Assembly (NCBI RefSeq): GCF_000014965.1
Contig: NC_008554.1
Coordinates: 3,026,001-3,090,000, forward strand
Reading direction: 5' to 3'
DNA from: Syntrophobacter fumaroxidans MPOB
GTDB taxonomy: Bacteria > Desulfobacterota > Syntrophobacteria > Syntrophobacterales > Syntrophobacteraceae
Length of the DNA: 64,000 nt
The notes under the pieces are model-generated. The model was not told the DNA's origin. It did no database searches and was given only the letters and a program-made list of their open reading frames with translations. Both the position numbers and the translations under genes were made by a program. Shown piece after piece: positions 17,382 through 26,883 of the stretch; the stretch's first letter is position 1; every line of letters starts with the position of its first letter.

Positions 17382-18263
17382 TCAGCCTTGATGCTTCAGC
17401 GTGTTATAAAGGTCGAACGCTTTTTGCGGCGTTTCGTTGTCGTGGACCACCGCACGCACGGCCTGAATCATGGCAACCGGAGCGTCCGACTGGAATATGT
17501 TCCGCCCCATGTCCACACCGGCCGCCCCTTTTTGAACCGCATTGTAGGCCATGGTCAAGGCGTCCAGTTCCGGAATTTTCTTGCCGCCCGCCATCACAAT
17601 CGGCACGGGACACGATGCCGTCACCGTCTCGAATCCATCCTCGATGTAGTAGGATTTGACGTAATGAGCGCCGAGCTCGGCGCAGATCCTGGTTGCCAGC
17701 CTGAAGTACTGGGCGTCACGGGCCATGTCCTTGCCCACCGCGGTCACGGCGAGCGTCGGAATCCCGTAGCGAGTACCGAGATCCACCATTCTGGTCATAT
17801 TGATGATGGACTGCCTTTCGTATTCCCCCCCGATAAAGACTTGCACCGCCATGGCACAGACATTCAGACGGATGGATTCCTCGATATCCACCGCGATCTC
17901 CTCATTGGAGAGCTCCTTGAGTATACTGGTGCCTCCGGAAACTCTTAGAACAATTGATCTTGAAGTGGATGGCGGCACAATGGTTCTTAGAATTCCTCTC
18001 GTCAACATCAACGTATCCGCATGGGGAACCAGAGGAAGTATGTTGATATCGACCCGTTCCAATCCTGTTGTGGGTCCTTGAAAATATCCATGATCGATGG
18101 CCAGCATGACAGTCCGTCCGCTGTCAGGATTGAATATCCGCGCCAGCCTGTTCTTCATCCCCCAATCCAGGGAGTTTGAACCCTTGAGGAAAAATCCATC
18201 TGTCTTTTGTGGGGTGTCGATATGGAATTTCTTGGCCTCCTTGATTTCATCTACATCAGGCAT
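17382..18263 (-). CDS. LsrF-like class I (DhnA-type) aldolase/thiolase
   Basis: 293 residues. From memory it is strikingly close to E. coli LsrF along its length: [52 protein letters not shown] and [17 protein letters not shown]. The Schiff-base lysine expected in this fold fits [10 protein letters not shown]. LsrF breaks down phosphorylated AI-2 (3-hydroxy-5-phosphonooxypentane-2,4-dione). No lsrACDB transporter, lsrK kinase or lsrR regulator is seen in the window, so a different five- or six-carbon sugar phosphate is equally possible. It is likely co-transcribed with the downstream dehydrogenase. Confidence 0.85.
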   Translation of the reverse strand: MPDVDEIKEAKKFHIDTPQKTDGFFLKGSNSLDWGMKNRLARIFNPDSGRTVMLAIDHGYFQGPTTGLERVDINILPLVPHADTLMLTRGILRTIVPPSTSRSIVLRVSGGTSILKELSNEEIAVDIEESIRLNVCAMAVQVFIGGEYERQSIINMTRMVDLGTRYGIPTLAVTAVGKDMARDAQYFRLATRICAELGAHYVKSYYIEDGFETVTASCPVPIVMAGGKKIPELDALTMAYNAVQKGAAGVDMGRNIFQSDAPVAMIQAVRAVVHDNETPQKAFDLYNTLKHQG

Positions 18264-18874
18264 TTATCTTCCTCCTTTCCCGTTGTTTGCACTTATTCCA
18301 TATTATGGGGGCCCGGCCGTCCACCGGGAGGCGCCGTCCGTGCTCTTTTCACCCATCCGTCGGATGGGCTCCGGCGGACACCGGCGCATGAGGCGCTCTG
18401 GTCGTTGGACCCTCGGTACGTCGCCCGTCCCGGATTATACCCCGCATTTCGTCAGTGTCGAGCAGACGGTCGTTCCACAGCGCGGGGGAAAGACCGGCAC
18501 GAGCCCATGCCCGGAGGCAAAATGCATCGAGGCTCACGCCGCGCGTGCGAACGGCATTCCGGGACCGGATTTCCGCCCGGACAAGTTCCGATGCAACGCC
18601 GAAATCGGCAAAACCATACGATTCCCCAATCGAACATGCAAGCGATATGTCCATCAGACCGGTTTTTGCGATTCCAGGCCCCTCCACGTCCCCGAATTCC
18701 GAAACGCCCTCCCGCCCGGTGCCGCCGGCCTTGACCGCAAGCCGTTATTGGCCGGTTTTCCGAAAAAACGCCGTTTTCCAACACGCATTGTCGCGTATAA
18801 TCCGGGGGTGATTTCGTTGAAACACAAGGCCGGAGGCGGGCACGTCGGGCCGCCCGGGTAAAACCGAACCGACG
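18264..18874. other. Non-coding stretch between divergent LsrF-like and class II aldolase genes
   Basis: About 610 bp separate two genes pointing away from each other, so promoters for both should lie here. The open frames in this stretch lack coding character. I see no clear promoter or operator. Confidence 0.5.
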
Positions 18875-19552
18875 ATGAAAGAGAGCCTATCGGGGGGCAC
18901 GGGCATGCGCGAAGAAACGGCATTGCGGTCGGAATTAGTGGCAATCTGCAGGAAACTCGAACGTAAAGGGCTGATCGCCTCGGCCGACGGCAACGTGAGT
19001 TGCCGGGTGGGCGCGGACCGTCTGCTCATCACGCCAAGCGGCAAGCCCAAGACAGACCTGGAACCGCGCGACCTGATCGGGGTGAATGCGCTGGGAGAGC
19101 GGGTGTCAGGCCATGGCAGACCTTCCAGTGAAATCCATATGCATCTGGCCGTGTATGCTCAACGAAGCGACGTTTCGGCAATCGTCCACGCCCACCCGCC
19201 TCTTCTCACCGCCATGACCCTCGCGGGACAGCCTTTCCGCGCCGACATTCTCCCCGAAGTGTGGCTGACCGTCGGCACAGTGCCCACGGCCCCCTACGCG
19301 ACCCCTTCCACCTCTGAGGTACCCGACTCCATTGCCCCGTTCATCGCGGACCACCATGCCATTCTGCTGGAGCGGCACGGTTCGCTCACTTTCGGCAGGA
19401 CCCTCGGAGAGGCTTACCGGCGGCTCGAAATACTGGAGCACGCCGCGCACACCCTGTTCTACGCCTTGCTCATCGGGGGCTGTCCGCCACCCGCGATGCC
19501 GGATAAGGACAGGGAAAAACTGGACCAGGTGCGCAAGAAGCTCTTTGCGTGA
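18875..19552 (+). CDS. Class II aldolase/adducin family protein (L-fuculose-phosphate aldolase-like)
   Basis: 225 residues, with an alternative ATG at 18905. Motifs of the FucA/AraD family are present: ASADGNVSCRVG, ITPSGKPKTDL, phosphate-site RPSSEIHMHLAVY and the first zinc histidines in IVHAHPPLLTAM. The third zinc ligand is likely in LLERHGSLTFG. It should cleave a ketose 1-phosphate to dihydroxyacetone phosphate and an aldehyde, or act as an epimerase; the exact sugar cannot be told. It is transcribed away from the LsrF-like gene. Confidence 0.83.
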   Translation: MKESLSGGTGMREETALRSELVAICRKLERKGLIASADGNVSCRVGADRLLITPSGKPKTDLEPRDLIGVNALGERVSGHGRPSSEIHMHLAVYAQRSDVSAIVHAHPPLLTAMTLAGQPFRADILPEVWLTVGTVPTAPYATPSTSEVPDSIAPFIADHHAILLERHGSLTFGRTLGEAYRRLEILEHAAHTLFYALLIGGCPPPAMPDKDREKLDQVRKKLFA

Positions 19553-19635
19553 AATGAAGCAGCCCCGGCCATCCCGTCCGGCCCGGCAGCGTATCGGCCG
19601 TGACGGTCCGAGCGCACCGACGGTCCCTGAAGGTT

Positions 19636-21645
19636 TCATGCCTTGAGTATTCTCGAATCCACCACGACCATGCCTTCCGCATACGCCAGAACGGGATTCA
19701 GATCGATTTCCACGATGTCCTCGTGTTCCTCGGCGATGCGGGCGATTTTGAGCAGGCCGTCCACCAGGGCTTCCTGATCCACCGGGCGCCGGCCACGGAA
19801 TCCTTTGAGCAGCGGAGCCCCCTTGATTTCGTCGATCATTTCCAGGGCATCGTCCCTGGTGAGCGGAAGCAGCCGCATGGAAACGTCCCTCAGTATTTCC
19901 ACCGTCACCCCCCCGAGCCCGAAAATGATCACCGGCCCGAACTGAGGATCCCGGTTCATCCCGAGGATGAGCTCAAGGCCCGGCGAAGCCATCGCGCTCA
20001 CGACCACCCCCGGGATGCGCGCTTGAGGGTGATGGGAGCGGACCCGTTCCATCATCTGCGTGTACGCGGAGCGCAATTCCAGCGCGGAGAGGATGTTGAG
20101 GCGCACCCCGCCGCAGTCGGACTTGTGCAGGATGTCCGGCGAATCGACCTTGAGCGAAACGGGAAATCCCATTCGATGCGCCAGGTGAACTGCCTTGCCC
20201 GGGCTGTCGGCGAAGCTGCTGATGATGCAGTCGAAACCCTTGGATTCCAGGAATTGCAGCCCCTCGTAAAGGCCCAGCTGCACGCGCCCGCTCGCGACCG
20301 GGAAAGTGGTCTGGGCCTTTCGAGCCTTACTCTTCGGCGGAATCAACTGGGCAAGAGCCTTCACGCCCCTTTCAGGGGTCGGAAACACCGGTATCCCACG
20401 CTGGTGCATCTTCATTCTCTCGGCGCGTTCGACTTCCGCTCCGCCAAGGAAGATAACCAGCTCATTGGCCTCGGGAGTCACCACTTCCGACGCGTCCAGG
20501 ATGGGGTCGCCGAAAATGATGCCCAGCGTGTCGTAGTAAGGCCGCGCCCGCTGAATCACCTCCTGGAACATCTTGGCGTTGGCGTCGCCGGTGAGATCCA
20601 GGGGATTGGACCGGATCGCGTGCGGCGGAATGACCCCTTCCAACTGGCCCGCGAGCTCTTCGGGAAGCGCCGAAACCGAGAGTCCCTCCTGCTCGGCCGC
20701 ATCGGTCGCCAGAATCGCCGATCCTCCCGAAGTGGTAATGTAAAGGATACGGTTCCCGGAGGGAGGCTTCAAATAAGCAAAACCCTTGGCAAAATCAAAG
20801 AACTCCTCGATGGTCTCCGCCCGGCACACCCCGTGCCGCCGGAACAGCGAGGCATAGATTGCGTCCGCTCCGGCGAGAGACTTCGTGTGCGACTCCGCAG
20901 CCACCCGGCCCCCCGGGGTCCTGCCCGATTTGAGTACCACGAGCGGCTTGCTCAGCGTGCTCAACACGTCGCGGAACCGCTGCGGATCCTTTATCCCCTC
21001 GATATATACGGCAATGACCTTCGTGTTGGGATCGCCTTCAAAATATTCGATGAGATCCACTTCGTCGATGTCGGCACGGTTGCCCAGACTGACAAAGCTG
21101 GACACTCCCAGTTCCTCGACGGAAAACCAGTCCATCATGGCCGCGCCGACCGTCCCGCTCTGACTGATCACCGCCACCCGCCCCTTATGCGTGAGCAACG
21201 GCCAGGACGCGCACATCGGATGGTGAGGGTTGTTCACACCCTGGCAGTTTGGCCCAACCAGGCGGATATCGTAATTGGAGGCCACCCGTACCAGTTCCTC
21301 CTGAAGCTTCGCCCCTTCGGCCCCGGCCTCACTGAAGCCGCCCGTCACGATCACCGCCCCCTTCACCCCCTTTTCACCGCAATCCCTCACGGCCTGGGGC
21401 ACCATACGGGCGGGAATGATCACCACAGCCATGTCGACCTGGTCCGGAATGTCCTTGACGTTCTTGAAACAGGTCAGTCCCAGAATCTTCTCCGCTTTGG
21501 GATTGATCGGGTAGAGCGCCCCGGGAAAGCCCCCTTCGATGAGGTTCTTCAGAATCTCGTGCCCCAGCTTCCCCGCGCTGTCCGACGCTCCGATAACAGC
21601 CACACTGGATGGGTGAAAAAACGACCACAAATCGTCTCGAGCCAT
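19636..21645 (-). CDS. NDP-forming acyl-CoA (acetate-CoA) synthetase, fused subunits
   Basis: 669 residues from ATG 21645, preceded by GGAGAGG. Domain order: CoA-binding Rossmann (SSVAVIGASDSAGKLGHEIL), succinyl-CoA-ligase-like domains (VGPNCQGVNN; phospho-His region ESHTKSLAGADAIYASLF), then an ATP-grasp domain in the last 230 residues (FPVSLKVDSPDILHKSDCGG, VIIFGLGGVTVEILRD). It would conserve acyl-CoA energy as ATP or GTP, a reaction fitting a syntrophic or fermentative host. A thioesterase gene lies 72 bp upstream on the same strand. Confidence 0.92.
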   Translation of the reverse strand: MARDDLWSFFHPSSVAVIGASDSAGKLGHEILKNLIEGGFPGALYPINPKAEKILGLTCFKNVKDIPDQVDMAVVIIPARMVPQAVRDCGEKGVKGAVIVTGGFSEAGAEGAKLQEELVRVASNYDIRLVGPNCQGVNNPHHPMCASWPLLTHKGRVAVISQSGTVGAAMMDWFSVEELGVSSFVSLGNRADIDEVDLIEYFEGDPNTKVIAVYIEGIKDPQRFRDVLSTLSKPLVVLKSGRTPGGRVAAESHTKSLAGADAIYASLFRRHGVCRAETIEEFFDFAKGFAYLKPPSGNRILYITTSGGSAILATDAAEQEGLSVSALPEELAGQLEGVIPPHAIRSNPLDLTGDANAKMFQEVIQRARPYYDTLGIIFGDPILDASEVVTPEANELVIFLGGAEVERAERMKMHQRGIPVFPTPERGVKALAQLIPPKSKARKAQTTFPVASGRVQLGLYEGLQFLESKGFDCIISSFADSPGKAVHLAHRMGFPVSLKVDSPDILHKSDCGGVRLNILSALELRSAYTQMMERVRSHHPQARIPGVVVSAMASPGLELILGMNRDPQFGPVIIFGLGGVTVEILRDVSMRLLPLTRDDALEMIDEIKGAPLLKGFRGRRPVDQEALVDGLLKIARIAEEHEDIVEIDLNPVLAYAEGMVVVDSRILKA

Positions 21646-21717
21646 GCCAAACCTCTCCAAGATCCAAAGAATGTCAGGGACATGTCGTTGTCGCTGTCTG
21701 CCCTGCCGAACCTTCTC

Positions 21718-22122
21718 CTAGGCCATCTTTGCCGCTTTCTCGGCAACCTTTGCATTGAATTTGTCGGCCTGGATGATGAACCGTTCATGCGTGGCTTCAC
21801 CGATTTTCTCGGCTTCGTCAAAAGCTTCCAGGCGGAATGTCAGCTTCCGGCCCTCCACGGCAATCACTTCAGTACGCACGCGCACCTCCATGCCAAGGGG
21901 CGTCGCCGCGGTGTGCTTCAGATTCATCGATATCCCGACCGACTGCTCTCCAGGGCTCAGGTGCGCATTGATCAGCTCCGCGGACACCCGCTCCATGAGG
22001 CCTCCCAGGATGGGGGTCCCGAGCACGTCGGGAAGATTGGGATAGAAACGTCGAGCTGAGTGCTCCGGCAGGGACTTGATTTTCAGTTCGTGACTCATAC
22101 CTGCATGAAAAGGTGTATCCAT
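21718..22122 (-). CDS. Hotdog-fold thioesterase, FlK-like
   Basis: 134 residues from ATG 22122, which has AGGAG at 5 nt. It resembles the fluoroacetyl-CoA thioesterase-like family: VLGTPILGGLMERVSAELI, GISMNLKHTAATPLGMEVRV and EKIGEATHERFII. It probably hydrolyses a small acyl-CoA, acting with the acyl-CoA synthetase just downstream. A dispersed repeat copy begins 19 bp upstream of its start and may have displaced or supplied its promoter region. Confidence 0.83.
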   Translation of the reverse strand: MDTPFHAGMSHELKIKSLPEHSARRFYPNLPDVLGTPILGGLMERVSAELINAHLSPGEQSVGISMNLKHTAATPLGMEVRVRTEVIAVEGRKLTFRLEAFDEAEKIGEATHERFIIQADKFNAKVAEKAAKMA

Positions 22123-22863
22123 GATGTCTCCTCTCTCTACGGGGTCAAACCTACACTTTTCACAAATCGCCGTAGGACGCAAGCTGACAACGAAGCATGA
22201 AAATGCGCCGGCCCGGTTCATTTCCTCACGAAAAAAGGAATTCGGCGGCACAGCCGGGATTTCGGCCCGCCCCGGACTGACGGTTGTGGTTTCGCGGACG
22301 CACAGGAGTACAACCTTGCCGTCTCGCATCAAGTGATCGGGCCGAGGTGCCGCCCAAGTTCCACCACGCTTCCTCGAAAGCCGCGGCAGCCTCGCCACCG
22401 AAACCGCGAGCCGGCAGCCCCGCATCCCGGAATCGACCAAGCGGCCGATGCCGCTCCCGCTCGCAATCCGCTCTGAGTATGGGAAGTCCCCTCGCCGCTC
22501 TGGAGGAGGAGGATGATCGCGTTGTCACCTGAGGCTCAGCTTCGTACGGGTCATGAGGGGGGAGTCACCGCAAACGCTTTCTCGAGATCGGAGGAGGCAC
22601 GGCCCCCGGAAAAGCCTTTGCCCCGGGGAAACTCCGCCTCCGCCCGTCAGTGAGATTACATTATGACCGGCAATGATAACAACCAAAAACGCACACCGAT
22701 TGACTTTCCACCAATGTTTTCTTAAGTTTCCTCTTGCTGCCGGGAATTCGGGAAATGTTTGCCCTCAGGAATCAGTAGTCGATTGCAGTTATGACCGGAA
22801 CGGCCTGGAGCAAGGCCGAATCGACACCCCACCAGGACATGGACTCAGAAAGGAGAGGACTTT
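22123..22863. other. Non-coding stretch upstream of rubrerythrin
   Basis: About 740 bp without a supportable gene between two divergent genes. It contains the dispersed 24-bp repeat near 22141 and an AT-richer part (22660-22780) just before rubrerythrin, which probably holds its promoter, though no clear -35/-10 pair stands out. Confidence 0.5.
22141..22164 (+). repeat. Dispersed 24-bp repeat, copy 2
   Basis: Exact copy of the 24 bp at 2225-2248 (begins GGGGTCAAACC). Further on is ACGAAGCATGAAAAT, matching the tail context of copy 1. It lies directly upstream of the thioesterase gene. Confidence 0.8.
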
Positions 22864-23355
22864 ATGTCGAAGACCGAGAAGAATTTGAAGGAGGCATTCG
22901 CAGGCGAATCACAGGCCAATCGCCGCTACCTGGCCTACGCAGAGCGCGCCGAGGACGAATTCATGCATGGAGTGGCGAAGCTTTTCCGGGCGGTCGCGGA
23001 AGCTGAAACCATCCACGCCCACAAGCACTTGCGGACACTCGGAATGGTCAAGTCAACCGCCGAGAACATCAAGGACGCCCTGGAAGGGGAAGTGCACGAA
23101 TTCAAGAACATGTATCCGCAGATGATCGAGGAGGCCAAGGCCGAAGGCCAGAAATCCGCGGAGATCAGTTTCCACCACGCCAATGAAGTGGAGAAGATTC
23201 ACGCAAAGCTCTATGAGAAGGCCCTCGAAGACCCCGCGAATTTCCCCGTCCAGGACTACTACGTCTGCAAAATCTGCGGCTATACCGTGGGCAAGGAAGC
23301 CCCGGAAAAATGCCCCGTTTGCGGCGCCAACCAGAAGGCGTTCAAGAAAGTGTGA
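22864..23355 (+). CDS. rbr: Rubrerythrin
   Basis: 163 residues. The diiron four-helix domain carries the expected carboxylate/His motifs (EAFAGESQANRRYLAYAE, EAETIHAHKHL, HANEVEKIHAKLYEKAL). The C-terminal rubredoxin-like domain has YVCKICGYT and EKCPVCGA for the FeS4 site. It reduces hydrogen peroxide in the cytoplasm of anaerobes. A clear site (AAAGGAGAGG) precedes the ATG. It stands alone, with no adjacent reductase. Confidence 0.97.
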   Translation: MSKTEKNLKEAFAGESQANRRYLAYAERAEDEFMHGVAKLFRAVAEAETIHAHKHLRTLGMVKSTAENIKDALEGEVHEFKNMYPQMIEEAKAEGQKSAEISFHHANEVEKIHAKLYEKALEDPANFPVQDYYVCKICGYTVGKEAPEKCPVCGANQKAFKKV

Positions 23356-23508
23356 TTTCTTGGATTCATTTCCAATGCAGACTGGTGAATCATTGCCGCC
23401 GGCGACGGCGGGACGGGAGCACGTCGGCCCGCCCCGCCCGCTGCCGTCGGCTGAGGGATGCGTGGGAACCGGGTGTCGGCACGCGCAGCGGCGGATAGGG
23501 GATTGAGG

Positions 23509-24090
23509 TCAGCAGGCGGCCGGGATGATCGGCATGCCCGCCGGATCGGCCTCACGTATAAAATGGCGAGCTCCATCCAGGCTGATGAAGAAGCGGCCGT
23601 CATCTTCCCGCAGCAAAGCCGCAAACTGGTAGTACGCGGGGCGTGAGAATCGCGCTCGAAATCTGCCGTCATGCACCCGGCAATAGAGGACGTTGGCTCT
23701 CCCGACCCACAGGGTGCCGGGAGCCAGGGGATGCCGGGACGCACGATGGCGAAAGCTCAGCAGCACCTGTTCGCCCTGGCCGGTTTTCTCCAGGTCCACG
23801 CGGGAAATGACGAAAGGCGTATCGGCAACGTCCAGAAGACACCGGGAATTTTCCCATTCCAGCAGGAACCTCTCGCCGGAAGTCAGCACGAGATGCTGGA
23901 AAAACAACTCGATGATTTCATCCCGGACGATTCTGTTGCCTTCATGGTACCAGTCCCCCTCCTCGTCCACGAAAATCCCGCAGGGCATGATCTCCGACCG
24001 CTCCGATCGGGCGGTCCCTTCGGCCTCGGCCGGTTCGGCCTCAGTCGACCCTGCGGCCTCGGACGATCCCGACGAACTTTTCTCGTCCAT
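23509..24090 (-). CDS. DUF1285-like conserved protein
   Basis: 193 residues from ATG 24090 (GGGAG before it); an upstream ATG at 24105 is also open. The first 38 residues are Ser/Glu/Ala-rich and look disordered. The remainder begins GIFVDEEGDWYHEGNRIVRD and resembles the DUF1285 family, a small two-domain beta fold of unknown function. It lies upstream of dtd on the same strand, 68 bp from its end of the shared block. No function is assigned. Confidence 0.6.
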   Translation of the reverse strand: MDEKSSSGSSEAAGSTEAEPAEAEGTARSERSEIMPCGIFVDEEGDWYHEGNRIVRDEIIELFFQHLVLTSGERFLLEWENSRCLLDVADTPFVISRVDLEKTGQGEQVLLSFRHRASRHPLAPGTLWVGRANVLYCRVHDGRFRARFSRPAYYQFAALLREDDGRFFISLDGARHFIREADPAGMPIIPAAC

Positions 24091-24158
24091 ACACACTCCC
24101 GCCATTCAGCCTGTTGAAAAAGCCCGGGTGTCCCCCATCGCGTCACTCGCGGAGACCG

Positions 24159-24608
24159 TCAGAACACTTTCCTGCTGTCCAGCAGCAGCGTCACCGGCCC
24201 ATCGTTGACCAGGTGCACCCGCATCATTTCCTGGAACATCCCCGTGGCAACGGGAACGGCTTGTTTTTTCAACTCTTCGACGAATTCCCCGTAGAGTCTC
24301 CTGGCCAGTTCGGGAGGTGCGGCCCCCGCATATGAGGGCCGGCGGCCCTTGCGGCAGTCGCCGAACAGGGTGAACTGCGAGATGACGAGCACACCGCCTC
24401 CAACCTCGCGGACCGAGAGATTCATCTTGTCGGATGCATCGGGGAAAATCCTGAGATTCACGATTTTCTCTGACAGGTAACGAATGTCTCCCGAGCCGTC
24501 GTCCGGGCCAACTCCCAGAAACACGAGCACGCCTTTGCCGATCCTGCCGGTCTCCTCGCCGTTGACCGTCACGCTCGCTTCCGCCACTCGCTGCACCACC
24601 GCACGCAC
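24159..24608 (-). CDS. dtd: D-aminoacyl-tRNA deacylase
   Basis: 149 residues from a GTG at 24608 with GGAG 6 nt upstream; the first residues read [13 protein letters not shown] as in DTD proteins. Both active-site motifs are present: [12 protein letters not shown] and [12 protein letters not shown]. It removes D-amino acids mis-charged on tRNA. The open frame extends upstream into unsupported sequence. The length fits the family (about 145-150 aa). Confidence 0.95.
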   Translation of the reverse strand: MRAVVQRVAEASVTVNGEETGRIGKGVLVFLGVGPDDGSGDIRYLSEKIVNLRIFPDASDKMNLSVREVGGGVLVISQFTLFGDCRKGRRPSYAGAAPPELARRLYGEFVEELKKQAVPVATGMFQEMMRVHLVNDGPVTLLLDSRKVF

Positions 24609-24833
24609 GCTCGACTCCCCGTTGTCCCGCCGCCTTCTTCGGTTCCCTCCTGGTCGTTTGACCCGGCAAAACCGAGAAGATATAGTGTGTACCTGACCGT
24701 TGCCGTATCCGCTGTCGCAATTCGGACCGGCCGAAGCAGTTCCCGGCACCCCCCGCGCCCGCAAGACGGGCATTGGTCGCACGACGGGGTGCGGGAACGG
24801 TTGACGTCAATTCATAACTCATACGCCGGGATC

Positions 24834-26240
24834 ATGTCAAAAGCGCCATTCATTCTTCTCGTCAATCCATGGATCAGGGATTTTGCGGCTTTCGATCTCT
24901 GGGCGAAGCCCATGGGGCTGCTCATGCTCGGCGCGCTGCTGAGGCAGGGCGGGTGCGGCGTCGCCTTCGTGGATTGCCTTTCGCGGCATGACCCCGCCAC
25001 CGAGAATGCACCGGACGTTTTGCCGGGTCGCGACCGCCCCCACGGGACCGGCAAATACCACCGCATGCGGGTGGCGAAACCGGAAGTCTTTTCGGGCTTT
25101 CCGCGCACCTACTACCGTTACGGAATCCATCCGGACAGCCTGAGAAGTCAATTGACGGCGCTGCCGGTGCCTGACCTGATCTGGGTCACTTCCGCCATGA
25201 CCTACTGGTACGAAGGCGTGAAAGAGACCGTCGCCGTGCTGCGGGAAGTGTTCCCGGCGGTGCCCGTCTGGCTCGGCGGGATCTACGCCGCTCTGTGTCC
25301 GGCGCACGCAGGCAAGGCAATCGGCGCCGACGAAATCGTCACCTGCCCGCAGGGGGATCTGCCGGATCGCGTTCGCGCCGCAACCGGTTTCACTCTTTCC
25401 AATCGGGTCGCCTGGAGGCATTTCAGGACATCACCGCCGCCCGCGCTCGACCTTCTTTCCCATCCGGCTTATGCGCCCCTGCTGACCAGTCGCGGCTGCC
25501 CGTTCCGTTGCCCCTATTGCGCCTCGGGGGTGCTCTACCCGGCATGGGAACGCCGCGACGCCTCCGCCATCCATGGGGAGATCGTTGCGTGGCACCGCCG
25601 TTACGGAGTGCTCGACTTCGCATTCTACGACGATGCGTTGCTGCTCCATGCGGAAACCTCCCTCAAACCCGCATTGGAACAACTTGCCGTCGAAGACCGC
25701 GGGCTCCGGTTCCACACGCCCAACGCGCTGCACATCCGGGCGCTCACCCCGGACTGGTGCCGGCTGCTCCATGCCGCCGGATTCAAGACGATCAGGCTCG
25801 GGCTGGAGACACTCGCCGAGGATGAGCACCGCCGGTGGGGAGGCAAGGTTCTCACGGGCATGTTCGAGACGGCCATGAAAAACCTCTTCGATGCCGGCTT
25901 CGCTCCCGAACAGATCGGGGTCTACCTGCTCTGCGGGGTTCCCGGGCAGTCGCGGCACGAGGTGGCCCGCGCCATCCGCGCGGTCGCTCGGACGGGAGCC
26001 AGGCCGCGCCTGGCGGAGTATTCACCGGTTCCGCGCACACCCATGTGGGAGGACGCCAGGCGGATTGCACCCTTCGATATCGAGGGCGAACCCCTGTTTC
26101 ACAACAATTCTTTTTTTGCCTGTCGGCGGCCGGACTTCACTTACGAGCACATGAAGGAGTTGAAGCTGATGGCGGGAGACCATGATCGAGAAGGGCGCGG
26201 AGGCGCGCTCCGCCCGTCGAGAGTGGAAACGAACGGTTGA
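24834..26240 (+). CDS. B12-binding radical SAM protein
   Basis: 468 residues from ATG 24834. The N-terminal 170 residues form a B12-binding-like Rossmann domain (FILLVNPWIRDF, LGGIYAALCPAHA). The radical SAM core follows, with cysteines in SRGCPFRCPYCASGVLY, then FYDDALLLHAE and LGLETLAEDEHRRWGGK. The typical cobalamin-binding DxHxxG is not obvious, so cobalamin use is uncertain. The C-terminus is typical of this group (EYSPVPRTPMWEDA). Substrate unknown; no operon partner on this strand. Confidence 0.82.
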   Translation: MSKAPFILLVNPWIRDFAAFDLWAKPMGLLMLGALLRQGGCGVAFVDCLSRHDPATENAPDVLPGRDRPHGTGKYHRMRVAKPEVFSGFPRTYYRYGIHPDSLRSQLTALPVPDLIWVTSAMTYWYEGVKETVAVLREVFPAVPVWLGGIYAALCPAHAGKAIGADEIVTCPQGDLPDRVRAATGFTLSNRVAWRHFRTSPPPALDLLSHPAYAPLLTSRGCPFRCPYCASGVLYPAWERRDASAIHGEIVAWHRRYGVLDFAFYDDALLLHAETSLKPALEQLAVEDRGLRFHTPNALHIRALTPDWCRLLHAAGFKTIRLGLETLAEDEHRRWGGKVLTGMFETAMKNLFDAGFAPEQIGVYLLCGVPGQSRHEVARAIRAVARTGARPRLAEYSPVPRTPMWEDARRIAPFDIEGEPLFHNNSFFACRRPDFTYEHMKELKLMAGDHDREGRGGALRPSRVETNG

Positions 26241-26300
26241 GGGCGGCCGCTTCCGCCCGCGGGCGGCGACCGTCGGCTCGGAACACCCATGCCGACGGAA

Positions 26301-26726
26301 TCAATGGAGTGGAATCAGCCGATTGACCTGGCGGTTCACACTCCTGTAGATGTCCTCGTCGGTCCCGTAAATTTCCACGATACATTTGTGATCGATCAGT
26401 TTCTCGATGATGTACGCGGTCACGTACAGGCTGATGAAATGAGGCCTGGGAACCAGGGTCCGGATATTGGCCGTCTGGAACTGAATCTCGAAATCCTCCG
26501 CAGTGAGCAGGGTCTGCAGCGAAAAGTGGATTTGGTGCTCCAGGTCGTCCTTGCTGGTCGTTTCCACCAGTCTTTCCTCGATAAGCTTCATGACGATGCG
26601 ATCGGCCAACTCGTCGATGTGCTCACGCAAAAGGTTCACGGCGTTGTGCCGCTGCGATTCCTTCTCGTGGTCAAGCCGCGAAATGACGGCGGATTCTCTG
26701 GCATTCGGTCGATATTCTCTTCCCAC
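26301..26726 (-). CDS. Conserved hypothetical protein
   Basis: 141 residues from a GTG at 26726 with AAAGGAAA upstream. It is charged and helical, with a central NAVNLLREHIDELADRIVMK and an end rich in Val/Ile (CIVEIYGTDEDIYRSVNRQV). No signal peptide, membrane segment or motif is seen. It is not recognised; its good start signal and codon use make it a real gene. Confidence 0.62.
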   Translation of the reverse strand: MGREYRPNARESAVISRLDHEKESQRHNAVNLLREHIDELADRIVMKLIEERLVETTSKDDLEHQIHFSLQTLLTAEDFEIQFQTANIRTLVPRPHFISLYVTAYIIEKLIDHKCIVEIYGTDEDIYRSVNRQVNRLIPLH

Positions 26727-26883
26727 GAAATTTCCTTTCTCATTGTAAGCCCGCGTGTCGGAACCGTCCCATGGTCCGGTTCAGCAAAGCGCGTTCAACC
26801 GTTTCACGAGGAAATGCTCTCTTCTGCAGGAATGATCGGATTTCATGACGCCCAAGACGCCACGGCCCACCCGCAGCGGGTGC

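Noticed and set aside
19600-22059. 819-codon plus-strand open frame
   Set aside because: It lies opposite the NDP-forming acyl-CoA synthetase and thioesterase, which have clear family motifs and start signals. The translation is His/Arg-rich, as expected of an antisense shadow in GC-rich DNA.
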